From positions 5,075,520-5,139,519 of the forward strand of contig CM055102.1 of NCBI GenBank assembly GCA_029204225.1: a stretch of DNA of 64,000 nt. Reading direction: 5' to 3'. Source of the DNA: Diphasiastrum complanatum (taxonomy: Eukaryota; Streptophyta; Lycopodiopsida; Lycopodiales; Lycopodiaceae). Position 1 is the stretch's first letter; every line of letters starts with the position of its first letter. The translations under genes and the position numbers were made by a program. Below the pieces are notes generated by a model that ran no database searches, was not told where the DNA came from, and saw only the letters and a list, made by a program, of their open reading frames with translations. Below, piece by piece: positions 33,628-44,269 of this stretch.

Positions 33628-34422
33628 TGATAAAATTTCAGCAAGCTCACACATGTGGGGAATGATCCTCAAGTGTGAATGATCTTATTAAGCTTTGTGT
33701 TTTAGCACATAATTTGATTCTAGATTGAATATCAAGATCTAGTACAAGATTTTATGGCCAAATCACAATCTAGCATGCTAAGAATCAAAGAATGATTGCT
33801 TTGAAACAAAAAAGAGAAGAAGTATAAGAATTTAATGCATTAGCATAAGCCTCTACTCGAGTTGCAGAGAGAAAAGGAGAGCAAAATTCAAGCAACAATA
33901 GCATAGATCCAAATTGACATGGAATAGCTTCAAAGCTTGGTTCTTCATCAAAAGTTATGAGAAAGCCTACACATATTCATGGAGATTGGAATAGCTCGAG
34001 GTAGAACCATCTCCTTCCTACTTTCTTTCACATCTAAAAGTGAGAACTAGAAAACTAGTGACATTTGTCACTTTACATGCAAGTATTTCTACCTACTTTT
34101 ACCAAGCGTCAGATTTTCAACTAGAATTGTACAAATCATCATGCATGTGTCCAATTCACTTTGTGCATGCCTTGCATGTCACTATGGACCACTTACAACT
34201 ATTGCATGTGATGTGCCACGAGTTTCCACAAGCCCATAATTGGCATTTCTATGTCTACATTCTATATGCATGTTGTACATGACCAACTAGTCTCAATAAA
34301 CCATGTAGCTCGAGTTTCTTCTAGGCCAAATTTGGCATTTACAATATAAAACATCACATACACACATAAATTTTTTTGCCAAAAGTCTAAAGTCAAGATA
34401 GATGATTTTTAATGCTTTAACA
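33628..34422 (-). repeat. 3' LTR of copia element C
   Basis: On the minus strand it starts TGTTAAAGCATT after the purine tract (TTTTTAGGAGG) and ends TTTTATCA at 33628. It is paired with 39129-39922. Confidence 0.9.
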
Positions 34423-34438
34423 CCTCCTAAAAATTAAT

Positions 34439-35879
34439 CTATGTTGACTTGATCATGGATTTTGGAATTATTCCAAGATTGGCTCTATGCTTGATGAAGG
34501 AAGTTTTGCTCAAAGGTTTGGTGAGCAAATCTGCAATACAAGATGATGTGATGATGTGCTCCAAGTAGATTTCCCCTCCAATAAGCTTCTCTCTCACAAA
34601 GTGATGTGCAACTTTGATGTGTTTGCTCCTTGCATGAAACATTGGATTTTGGCAAGGGCTTGTGCTAAAATATTGTCACACATGATCAATGGTAGATCAT
34701 CGTCCTTGATAGTCTTTAGCTCCACAAGCAACCTCTTGATCCAAAGCACTTCTTTTGTTGTAGTAGTAAGTGCCTTATATTCAGCTTCACAAGATGAGAG
34801 TGATATGGTATCTTGCTTTTTGGAACGCCAAGATATAAAATATCCTCCAAGATATATGACATATGCACTTGTAGATTTCCGATCTATTTTATCACTGGCA
34901 AAATCCGAGTTAGAATAACCAACAATAGAAAGATCTTCACTTTTGTATAACAAACCATAATCATAGGTTGAAGATATATACCTAAGTACCCTTTTGGTCA
35001 TTTTCCAGTGATGAATTGTAGGATTTTGCATTGCTTGGCTCAACTTATGAACACTAAAACTTACATCAGGCCTAGTTATGGTGAGCCAAATTAAGGAGCC
35101 TATAAGACTCCTAAAAAGAGTGATGTCCATGAAAGATCTTTCATGACCTTTGTTAGGGTCTTTTACAATTTGCTTTATAGGAGTATCAATACTCTTACAA
35201 CATAGCATATTGAACTTTTTTAACATTGAAAGAGCAGACTTGGATTGACAAACAAAATCTTTCTCATTATGGAAGTCAATCTCTAATCCTAAGATGTAAT
35301 TAAATTTTCCAAGGTCTTGCATCTTGAATTCTCTTCCAAGTGCAATTTTGGTTTCTTCAACTAAATTGATACAACTTCCCATTAGGATAATATCATCAAC
35401 ATAAATTAGAAAAATGACAATATCACTATCATAGAACTTAACATACAAGGAAGGATCATAGTTACTAAGATTGAATTCTAGTGAGATAAGGAAGTGTTAA
35501 GTCGAGAATACCACGATCTTCGTGCTTGCTTTAGTCCATAGAGACTTTTGAAGAGCAAGCAAACTTTGGTCTTAACCTGGATGAACCCAAGGGGTTGATC
35601 CATATAAATTTCTTCTTCTAGATATCCATTTAAAAATGCATTTGAGACATCTAGTTGAAAAACTTGCCATTTGAAAAAACAAGCAATAGAAATGATGATT
35701 CTAATTGATACCATCTTTGCAACTGGAGAAAAAGTCTCCTCATAATCAAGTCCATAAACTTGAGCAAAACCCTTTGCACAAAGTCTTGCCTTGTACTTGT
35801 TGATTGTGCCATCTTGATTATATTTGACTCGAAAAACCCATTTGCAACCAATAGTGTGCTTGTTGGATGGAAGATCCAC
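34439..35879 (-). pseudogene. Copia C RT and RNase H
   Basis: RT entry at 35879: HTIGCKWVFRVKYNQDGTIN, KARLCAKGFAQVYGLDYEET, QLDVSNAFLNGYLEEEIYMD, LYGLKQARRSWYSRLN. The frame stops at 35478 and resumes at 35448 in another frame with VIFLIYVDDIILMGS (YVDD intact), FKMQDLGKFNYILGLEI, ITRPDVSFSVHKLSQAMQ, then RNase H (RKSTSAYVIYLGGYFISW, SLSSCEAEYKALTTTTKEVL). A second frame change near 34620 leads to FHARSKHIKVAHHFVREKL, SCIADLLTKPLSK and the stop at 34439. Two frameshifts make it inactive, but nearly all conserved residues remain. Confidence 0.9.
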
Positions 35880-36053
35880 AAGCTCCCATAAGTTTGTTGG
35901 TGATCAATGCGTCATATTCCTCCATGACTAGAAACCATTCTTTTGAGTTGAGTGCATTATATACATCCTTTGGCTCTTCATGTGAAGCAAAATATGCATA
36001 ATTAGTGGAGTTGAGTTACACTTGTTTTGCCTTTATCTCCATATGTAAGCCTC

Positions 36054-36977
36054 TTAGGCTTGGATCTTTCGTGATCTCCTTGGTGAAAAAAATTGAGGTG
36101 ACTCCTCCTCAATTCTCGGCCCCCTCTCATAATATTCAAGGGTGATGATAGGAGAATTCTTTTGAGAATCTTTGATCTCGCCCTCATCAAAGATGTATTT
36201 TTGATTCTCATGAAAAATAACATCTCTACTCTCAATTGTAATTGAAGTAGAGGGAACATGAATTGTGTATGCTTTCTTGTTGGATGAGTATCCAACCATG
36301 ATCCCTTTGACAGAATTTGGATCATCTCTTTTCAAGGGTACATTAACAAAGCAAGCACATCCAAAAACTCTAAGGTGATTAATCTTAGGTCTCTTCTTAA
36401 ACAAGACTTCATATGGTGATCTTTCTGCAAGTGTATTGTGAGGTAATCTATTGCACAAATGATTTGCACAATTAATTGCTTCTCCCCAATATTCAATAAG
36501 CAAAGAAGCTTCAAATCGAATTGCTTTAGCACATTCACATAGAGATCAAATTTTTCTTTTGGCAACTCCATTTTCAGATGGAGAACAAGCACAAGAAAAC
36601 TCTCTCTTGATCCCTTTAACCTCACAATAATCATAGAACTTGTTGGAGATGTATTCACCTCGTCCATCACATCTCAAAACTTTAACTTTGATAGAAAATT
36701 GTTTCTCAACATAAGCTATGAAAACTAGGTAGTCTTCAAACACCATAGCTTTTGAAGAAAGAAGGTACAACCAAGTATATCTTGTAAAATCATCAATGAA
36801 GGTAACAAAACAAGTTGCACCACCAATACTTTTTGAGAAAGAAAAATGAGCATCCGAGTGAATTAATTCCAAAGGATGAGAAGTCTTAATAGAAGACTTT
36901 TGATATGGCTTTCTATGTGATTTTGCAAAGCTTGATATCTTTGGAAAGTCATCTTGGTAGGCCAATAGCCTTATCAT
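36054..36977 (-). pseudogene. Copia C integrase
   Basis: The frame gives FAKSHRKPYQKSSIKTSHPL, LIHSDAHFSFSKSIGG, TFIDDFTRYTWLYLL, VLRCDGRGEYISNKFYDYC and CSPSENGVAKRKI. A stop at 36546-36548 interrupts it, and the same frame continues with SLCECAKAIRFEA, EYWGEAINCANHLCNRLP and GCACFVNVPLKRDDPNSVKG. The DDE triad positions (HSDAH, RCDGRGEY, SENG) are readable, though the family's usual DNGGE is DGRGE and QQNG is SENG. The C-terminal linker with SPRRS follows. Confidence 0.88.
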
Positions 36978-38367
36978 TCTTGATCATAGAAAGCATAGAT
37001 TTATAGTTAGGATGCCCCAACCTTCTATGCCATAACTCCTCCTTAGACATAAGAGCAATTTCACAAAAGTCTGCATTCTCATAAGAATTTAACTTGAAGA
37101 TGCCACCATATCTAGATCCATTAGCTAGGATCTCATCACCTTTCTTAATAAAGCAAGTATTGGCATTGGATTTCACATCACAACCACAATTAAGCAACTT
37201 CTCAACACTTATCAAGTTCTTTGTAAATTTAGAAACAAAAAGAACATTGGAAAGTGATAGAACTTTAGAAGAAGCAAGTTTTTATGGAATCTTGCCAATT
37301 CCTTCAATAGAGCATTCATGATCATTTGTTGTATAAATAGATCTTTTAAGTCCTTTATAAGGTACAATAGAGTCAAAAGTCTCCTTAGAACAACACATAT
37401 GTGATGAGGCACCACTATCGATGTACCATGCTCCATCCTTCTTGAAGGATGTTGAAAAAATCCTTGACATGAGGGATCCTTCTCCTTCACTTGCAATAAA
37501 GTCTTCTTCTTTCTCATTGAAGAGATTTGCTTGTTTGAGTTGATTTTTCTTTTTGAAGCAATTAGAGACATAGTGTTCCTTCTTGCCACAAAAGAAACAC
37601 TTGACTTTCTTATTCTTGGTCTTGGAAGTAGAAGGATGAGTTGAGTCATCCTCTTCTCCATCTTTGTCTTTGTCCTTGGATTTGTCTTTGTTGAAAGCTT
37701 GATTAAACTGGTTCTTGCTCTTCCCTTTATGCTTGTCCTTGACAAAGAGAGCTTTGTCACTCCCAATATGCTCGAGTTTGTTCATCCTTGAAAGTTTGTA
37801 ACTTTGCCTTGCTTCTTCAGAGATGAGAATTCCTTGAAGAGTCTCCAAATTGGGAAACTCCTCCTTTATGGCAAAGGATTCAACAAGATTATCATAGTCT
37901 TCTTTTAAGCCATTAAGAATGACTTGTACTAGCTCATCTTGTTTGATTGTGACACCAACACAAGCAAGCTCCCTATGAAGATCTTTTACTCTTAGAACAT
38001 AATTTGATGCACTCTCCTCACTTCTTTGAAAAAAAATCTGATATCTAAAAGTGACTATTCTAGAAGTGTTCTTAGGTTCATAGATAGACTTAAGTGCATC
38101 CCAAGCTTCGTTAGCAGTGGTGCAAGATCCTATATCTCTTAGAATCTCATTAGAGACATTCATTTTAATGAAGTGTAGAGCCATTCTAGCTCTCTTCTTA
38201 TACTTGGGTATTTCAAGTTGTGCTTGAGGCTCCTCCTCAATGCCAAGTTCTATGTCCATAACATCCTGGAGCAAAAGAACAAACTCCATCCTAACCTTCC
38301 ATATTGAATAGTTGGAGTTAATAAGTCTTTCACTTGGTTCTAAGAGATATCCTCCTACAGGTGCCAT
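36949..38367 (-). pseudogene. Copia C gag-protease-pre-integrase frame
   Basis: It opens MAPVGGYLLEPSERLINSNY and shows the UBN2-type gag core: IWKVRMEFVLLLQDVMDIE, CTTANEAWDALKSIYEPKNT, NYVLRVKDLHRELACVG, ELVQVILNGLKEDYDNLVES. A lysine-rich stretch precedes an intact zinc knuckle CFFCGKKEHYVSNC. The protease site is AWYIDSGASSHMC. One stop at 37282-37284 falls after the IEGIGKIP segment, and the same frame continues through LWHRRLGHPNYKSMLSM to 36949. The start is taken at the first ATG after the leader, as in the related frame at 30306. Confidence 0.9.
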
Positions 38368-38369
38368 AT

Positions 38370-39116
38370 TGTGAAGACTTCTTGTTATTAGAAATTATAT
38401 GTTTGAGCTTGTCCCAAATAGACTAGATGTTGCTACTCTCTTTCACTATAGGAATCTTCAAGGGTGTGCTACCGATTCTATGTGAAAAACTTGCAACTGT
38501 ATGTAAGATAGATCTCAAATATTCCACAAAACAAGATATTCTAGATCAATCTCTCAAACTGAATTGAAGAGTATAGACAAGTTTTGATGGCACATGTTAG
38601 ATGCTACAAAGAAAACACCATTGATTCAAAGAAGACTCAAAGTGTTCAATAACTCCAAACTATGTCTTGATCTCCAGTTTCTTGTGTTGATTACTCAAAA
38701 CAATGGATTGTGAATCAAGCTAAATTGGATCAAATCAAAAAGTGGTCACTCAGATTTTGGACCTCTCTCTACCCTCTTTAAGAGCTTATAACTCTTGATA
38801 GACACATTAGAATAATTTGAGATCAATCGTAATGGAAAGTACTCCTTATAAGCTTTCCACTGATCAAGCTATAAGATTAATATCTTTGAACCAATGATGA
38901 AGGAAATAAAGAGGTATGAAAATCTCTGATTTTCACACGTGCGGAATTCCAGGATTTTGTACAATGTCAATTCTGATCTAAAAATCTTGATTCTATCCTC
39001 TTTGATCCAAACACTTTTGAAAAAAAGGTAAAGAAAAGGGATAAACAACATTTTTGCTGGAATTGGGCTCACAAATTCTTGCAAAATAGAGATAGTAGCA
39101 TGCAAAGCTTAATTTG
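38370..39116 (-). other. Leader between primer site and gag of copia C
   Basis: About 750 bp of untranslated leader, comparable with the 770-bp leader of element F. It contains TCACACGTGCGG at 38933 and no conserved protein frame. Confidence 0.7.
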
Positions 39117-39128
39117 GCTCTGATGCCA
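39117..39128 (-). promoter_or_regulatory. Primer-binding site of copia C
   Basis: On the minus strand it reads TGGCATCAGAGC, one base from the standard site, directly inside the 5' LTR. Confidence 0.8.
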
Positions 39129-39922
39129 TGATAAAATTCCAGCAAGCTCACACGTGTGGGGAATGATCCTCAAGTGTGAATGATCTTGTTAAGCTTTGTG
39201 TTTAGCACATAATTTGATTCTAGATTGAATATCAAGATCTAGTACAAGATTTTATGACCAAATCACAATCTAGCATGCTAAGAATCAAAGAATGATTGCT
39301 TTGAAAAACAAAAGAGAAGAAGTACAAGAATTTAATGCATTAGCATAAGCCTCTACTCGAGTTAGCGAGAGAAAAGGAGAGCAAAATTCAAGCAACAATT
39401 GTATAGATCCAAATTGACATGGAATAGCTTCAAAGCTTGGTTCTTCATCAAGAGTTATGAGAGAGCCTACACATATTTATGGAGATTGGAATAGCTCAAG
39501 TTAGAACCATCTCCTTCCTACTTTCTTCCGCATCTAAAAGTGAGAACTAGAAAACTAGTGACATTTGTCACTTTACATGCAAGTATTTCTATCTACTTTT
39601 ACCAAGCGTCAAATTTTCAACTAGGATTGTACAGATCATCATGCATGTGTCCAATTCACTTTGTGCATGCCTTGCATGTCACTATGGAACACTTACAACT
39701 ATTGCATGTGATGTGCGACGAGTTTCCACAAGCCCATAATTGGCATTTCTATGTCTACATTCTATATGCATGTTGTACATGACCAACTAGTCTCAAGAAA
39801 CCATGTAGCTCGAGTTTCTTCTAGGCCAAATTTGGCATTTACAATATGAAACATCACATACACATAGAAATTTTTTTGCCAAAAGCCTAAAGTCAAGATA
39901 GATGATTTTTAATGCTTCAACA
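39129..39922 (-). repeat. 5' LTR of copia element C
   Basis: On the minus strand it starts TGTTGAAGCATT and ends TTTTATCA, matching 33628-34422. It carries TCACACGTGTGG near its end at 39148-39159. Confidence 0.9.
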
Positions 39923-39989
39923 GGCTCAAGGAGTTGATGGCATATGCAAGATCGGGTCTGGTAGAGATCATTGTCGCTTCAAAGCTACA

Positions 39990-40915
39990 TCTGAGGAGAA
40001 AGTTCTTCTCACTCAGAATGTCCAAAAAGTGATTCTGTACATAATCACATTAATCAATTCAAGACTATGTTAGAGCATATGGCGGCAATAGGTTCAATGA
40101 TTGAAGACTCTGACGTTGTAATGAGCTTATTGTCTAGCCTTCCATCCTCATATGAAAACTGGGTGATGATGATTTTCACACACTCAGATAATACATTGTC
40201 CAGAGTCATAATCATGTTGTTGCAAGAGGAGTGTTGCAGAAGGAGACAAGAAGGAATGGAGCATCCTGGTTCCTCCATCAACGACTCGCAAGAATTATTC
40301 TCAAAGAAGAACACAAGAAAGCAATAGAGGAAGAAAGCTGTCGAACAAATCGACAGAGAAACAGTCACAAAAGACTCAAAATCAACAACCTGCTCAAAAC
40401 AAGAAGAGACTATTCTGCAAGTATTGCAAAAGGACAAACCACGGAATCCAAGATTGTCAGATCTTGAAGCTCAACAATGACAAGAAAAAAACAGTCGGAT
40501 CAACAACCCCATACAACAAACATGAAGCAGAAGATCCAAGAAGATGACGACAATGAGCAGGAAGCCTTCATGGTGAACCATCACCATGTCGAACAATCGG
40601 AGGAATGGTTCCTTGATTTTGGAGCAACACAACACATGACAAGCCATAAATAATGGTTTATCGACTATTCGGCCTATAGCACCAAGAAGTTTGCAGACAA
40701 CAGCTCACATAGAATTGAAGGTCAAGGTACTATTAGACTAAATTTTCAGAATAGACTGTCAAAACTAATATCAAATGTATTCTATGTCCCGAACGACAAG
40801 TCTGTTGTTGGCGGTCAGTCAAATTACAAATTTAGGAGATAAGGTAGAGTTTCAGACAGATTCCTGTCAAAGTATCTTTTGTCTTTCCATGTTTACAATA
40901 AAGGTATTTGCATCT
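39990..40915 (+). pseudogene. Copia gag-protease fragment of another lineage
   Basis: The frame at 40031-40330 reads INQFKTMLEHMAAIGSMIED, DVVMSLLSSLPSSYENWVMM and IIMLLQEECCRRR, the second half of a copia gag. After frame changes come CKYCKRTNHGIQDC (an intact CCHC knuckle), EEWFLDFGATQHMTSHK (protease with DFG in place of DSG) and IEGQGTIRLNFQNRLSKLIS. Copia C inserted just upstream, at 39922. The fragment ends about 40915 with no integrase. Confidence 0.75.
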
Positions 40916-41239
40916 ATTAATAGTTAATAAAACCTAAATCCAATAGAGTTATACTCTTTGTTATGATATAATTTCAAAACTAAGCATAGTATTCTCAGTC
41001 AAATTCACAACAAAAATGAGATTCATGTATTTTTGAAGTTAAAAATTTTCATGATAATTTCTAAGATATGCTATTAACAAGGTCAAACATAAATATTTGG
41101 TAACAAAATTATCAAGTTCATTTTAAAAAATGGACTATGCAAAAATGTAAGACTAGTTGATACTAAGTTACATGCTAAATAATCAACAACTTGTTCAAGC
41201 AACAATGTGCAAAAGGCAAAAATTCTCTAATAGTAAAAC

Positions 41240-41620
41240 ACATGCAAATTGAGCTACTATCAATGTAACATGAACATGAATGCAATGAACTTGATTAGAA
41301 AATCTGTCAACCACAACCAAGTAAGCGCCATGTCCCTACCTTGTATGAGATAAGGCCCATAGCCTAAATTTGTGGAAATAGTTGTCCACTAAAAATGAGG
41401 AACATGCCAATATTATGGGAGTCCTTATGGTTTTGGCACAAAAAGTGCATAATGGGTCATCTATAATAGATTTTTTTTCATACAAGGCCAATAAAAGTGG
41501 GTATTGAGATGATTGTAGAATTGATAAAATTATGACTAGCCATTGATAAGGGAAGAACGGGCATGATACAATATTGGGCTTGTTTTGGGCAAGTCTCAAA
41601 TGCACAAGGTCTCTTAATGA
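41240..41620 (-). pseudogene. Gypsy integrase remnant (zinc-binding and core start)
   Basis: On the minus strand GHGAYLVVVDRFSNQVHCIH matches the chromovirus integrase motif GHD.ILVVVDRFSK.AHFI, with the catalytic aspartate present. Upstream, across stops, PLCTFCAKTI resembles the second half of the HHCC finger. The rest is decayed. No flanking gypsy sequence of the same strand was found. Confidence 0.5.
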
Positions 41621-41673
41621 TAAGTTCATTTTTCAACCAAAGAGTAATCTTGATGTGATGAGTAATATATGTT

Positions 41674-41692
41674 TAAACCCTAAACCCTAAAC
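41674..41692. repeat. Interstitial telomere-like repeat (CCCTAAA)
   Basis: AAACCCTAAACCCTAAACC holds about two and a half units of the plant telomere repeat. Too short to show telomere origin. Confidence 0.6.
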
Positions 41693-42270
41693 CGTGAGGG
41701 ACACAAATTTATGTTTTTTTGATGTGATTTATCAACACAAGGTTTTTATGTGCTGAAAAGTTTGTATACACTCAAGCTTCATATTTTTTTTGTATATATT
41801 CAAGTTTCATATTGTTTTTAGCTTCTAAAATTGACAATCTCCACTACTGAGCGAGCTATGCTCCCCATGTGGATGATTTAATCTCCCTCATTGGATGAAA
41901 AATTTCCTTTGTGGATGAGCTTTGCTCCCATTGGAAGAGAAGTCTCCCTATATGGATGAGCACCAAGATTGTCAATTATTTTGCATATAGTTTCTCGTTG
42001 ATTCAATAGGATTGATAATAATAAGTTCTCCAAATTGTGTGTGAGTCATCAATTTTGAATCTTAGCTTCAATCTATTGTAGTTTAATCATTTGTTGATCA
42101 AGGTTCATCAAGATCTACATGTAAGCAAGAGAGCTAGTCTTTCAATGTTCTAAATCATAGTGATTTTGATTTCACTACATTTGTTGAGAGGAGTGTGAGT
42201 GCTTAGTGCATTAGAACAGGTTCAAAGAGAAGGAGTAATCCTTATGCATGATGGCTATTACAAGTGATAA

Positions 42271-42486
42271 ATGGTGGAAAGTAATGATAGGTCCAAATCA
42301 ACTAACTATTCAACTTGGAAAGTAAGGATGGAGTCCCTACTTGAGTCTAATGAGTTGATGGATATTGTTGCAAGTGTGGAAGAGAGGCCTATGGTGCTTC
42401 AAGACCAAGTGAGGTATGATAAGAGGGCCAAGAAGGCACTCCACATCATAAGAATGAATGTGACAAATGAATTTCTCAAGGAAGTT
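42271..42486 (+). pseudogene. Copia gag N-terminal fragment (element E)
   Basis: The frame reads SNDRSKSTNYSTWKVRMESL, LMDIVASVEERPMVLQDQ and KKALHIIRMNVTNEFLKEV. This is the gag start (Y..WKVRMESLL) shared by the copia families here. It breaks at about 42486, where an opposite-strand gag of family F begins. The RNase H end at 43540-43616 may be the rest of this element on the far side. Confidence 0.75.
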
Positions 42487-43526
42487 GGAAAAACTCATCT
42501 CTAAGTCCATTTAGGACTACTTGAACAAGTTCAGTGTTCTTAAGAGCATCAACAATACCAGCTAACTCTTGATGAAGATTCTTACCTCTCATGACATATG
42601 ATGAAGCACTCTCATCTACTCTCTGATAACTTAGAAATATTTGCTTTCTAAGTATAAGCAATCTAGAAGTATTCTTGATTTCATAGATTGTTTTTAGAGT
42701 ATCCCAAGCCTCCTGTGCAGTAGTGCATGTACTTATCTCTCTTAACACTTCATTGGTTACATTCATTTTTATGAAATGAAGGGCAATTCTGGTTCTTTTG
42801 TGAAATGCTGCAACTTCATTAGGTGCAGCAGGTTCTTCTTCAGCTCCACTCACAATATCCATTACATCTTGTAGAATCAATAGTGATTCCATTCTGATCT
42901 TCCACATTGCATAATTGGAAGTTGTTAATCTCTCACTGTGCTCCAAGAAATGTGAACCATATGAAGACATCTTCTCTTTGAGAAATTCTAGCACCCTAAA
43001 GGATCTTATTGAGGTGTTGTGATTGCACAAGATTGATCAGAGAACAGTATTCCTGAAAAATCTATGGCAAGAGCACAATGGCATACATCTAATGAAAAAA
43101 TCTAACTTCTCACTATGAGAATTGAATGTCAGAAATAATTCTAAGTGCTCAGTATGGGAAAAACAGCCTGCTCTCTAGTAGAGAGAGAAAATCAATGAAA
43201 GAGAACTCGGGTAGAGAGATAATGAGTCCAAATTACCAAAATCTCATTATTCACATTATGGCAAAACATGCCAAGCTTTCTCTACATGAGAGAGACTCGA
43301 ATTCCTACAGTGGAGTTGCATGGAAACTCTGAACTAATTCACCTACCAGAGATTCACATGTGTAACTGCATACATGGATGTTGCATGTACTGCATGTCAA
43401 CTCATAAAATTGCCTAGACATGTGTAGATCACAGAAACCACTTTGCATGTTGCATGCACTGACTGCATGTGGCTTCCATGCATACAGTATGACATTGCAT
43501 GCTATCTAAACTTCTGCATGTCATCA
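42485..43526 (-). mobile_element. Minus-strand copia F-family fragment: gag fused to LTR
   Basis: The gag frame starts at 42971 (MSSYGSHFLEHSERL) and runs to about 42487 (LVQVVLNGLRDEF). It is about 95% similar to copia F gag over its readable length. Directly upstream, the LTR (to 43526) joins the last 20 or so bases of the leader, so about 790 bp including the primer site are missing compared with F. It ends abruptly in gag, where it meets a + strand gag. Without primer site or pol it is inert. Confidence 0.8.
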
Positions 43527-43539
43527 AAATTGAATTGGA

Positions 43540-43616
43540 AAAGGACTTGTTTATGAAGCATAGGACATCACTTGGAGTGTTATCAAAGTCCATGCTAAAA
43601 CTCATTGAAGAGGGAG
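43540..43616 (+). pseudogene. Copia RNase H C-terminal tail (element E)
   Basis: LFMKHRTSLGVLSKSMLKLI followed by EEGV-stop matches the C-terminus of the intact RNase H at 53095-53150 (FMKFRSSLGVISKAMIE). A purine stretch GAAGAGGGAG and an LTR-like TG start follow at 43617. Confidence 0.75.
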
Positions 43617-44150
43617 TGTGAAAGATTCAACTAGTTTGATCATATTTGTTATATTTCCATATTTGGCATATTGAGGCCAACTTTGTTTTTAGACTTAGAG
43701 ATTGACTTTTCAAAGTTCATTAGTCTAAATGTCATTTGAATAGACACTTTTTGAAAGTGTGGGAAAGTTAGAATGCGATATTGAGTAGATTCAAATTTGA
43801 ATGTTGGGTACTTTGAATCTAGACCCAAAAATAGTAGGGTAAACATTTTGGTGGGAAAGCCAAGTGGCCAAATAGGGTTTGGACTTGCTATATAAGGATG
43901 CAACTCATCGAGAGAACAATCTTCTCTCTTCTCTATCTCATTTCATGCTTATACATGGATCTCTTGGGTTCTACTATCCATTGGTGCACTATACTTGCGA
44001 TTGCATGCAATTTTATGTGTAGAATGATCTATAATTGCTATTTTTGGATCCACATGTGTGAAATATAGGAGCTTGCTAGACAACAGTACTTTACCATTTC
44101 ATTTAAGTTTGATCAAGTTTTATTAGTGTTTGCATCTCATTTTGTGTGTA
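43617..44150 (+). mobile_element. 3' LTR of copia element E (right end uncertain)
   Basis: It begins TGTGAAAGATTCAAC after the purine tract. It contains a TATATAAGG box at 43889 and a downstream CT-rich segment (TCTTCTCTCTTCTC) typical of an LTR transcription start. CCACATGTGTGAAAT near 44049 resembles the palindrome noted in other LTRs. No matching copy fixes the end. Confidence 0.5.
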
Positions 44151-44269
44151 GATGCTGATTTTTTCTACATTGGTGAGATTGGTAGTGTATTTCTCTTTGT
44201 AACCAAAGATCATTCAAGTGGATTGGATCATAATGATCTGAAATCCTTCACATAGGATGCAACATGTAA

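Larger units (their letters stand above)
33628..39922 (-). mobile_element. Near-complete copia element C with LTRs and TSD
   Basis: A 6295-bp minus-strand copia. LTRs lie at 33628-34422 and 39129-39922, each about 795 bp with TG..CA ends. The first 250 bp of the two LTRs differ at about 8 positions. GGCTC occurs on both sides (33623-33627 and 39923-39927) as the target-site duplication. Inside are a primer site, gag-protease, integrase, RT and RNase H in copia order, disrupted by a few stops and frameshifts. Confidence 0.92.

Noticed and set aside
34040-34282. 80-codon frame repeated at 39540-39782
   Set aside because: The two copies lie at the same place in the two LTRs of copia element C. 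They are LTR sequence without codon conservation, not a gene family.
41674-41692. Possible interstitial telomere
   Set aside because: Only two and a half CCCTAAA units, within reach of chance in AT-rich plant DNA. Kept as a short repeat only.
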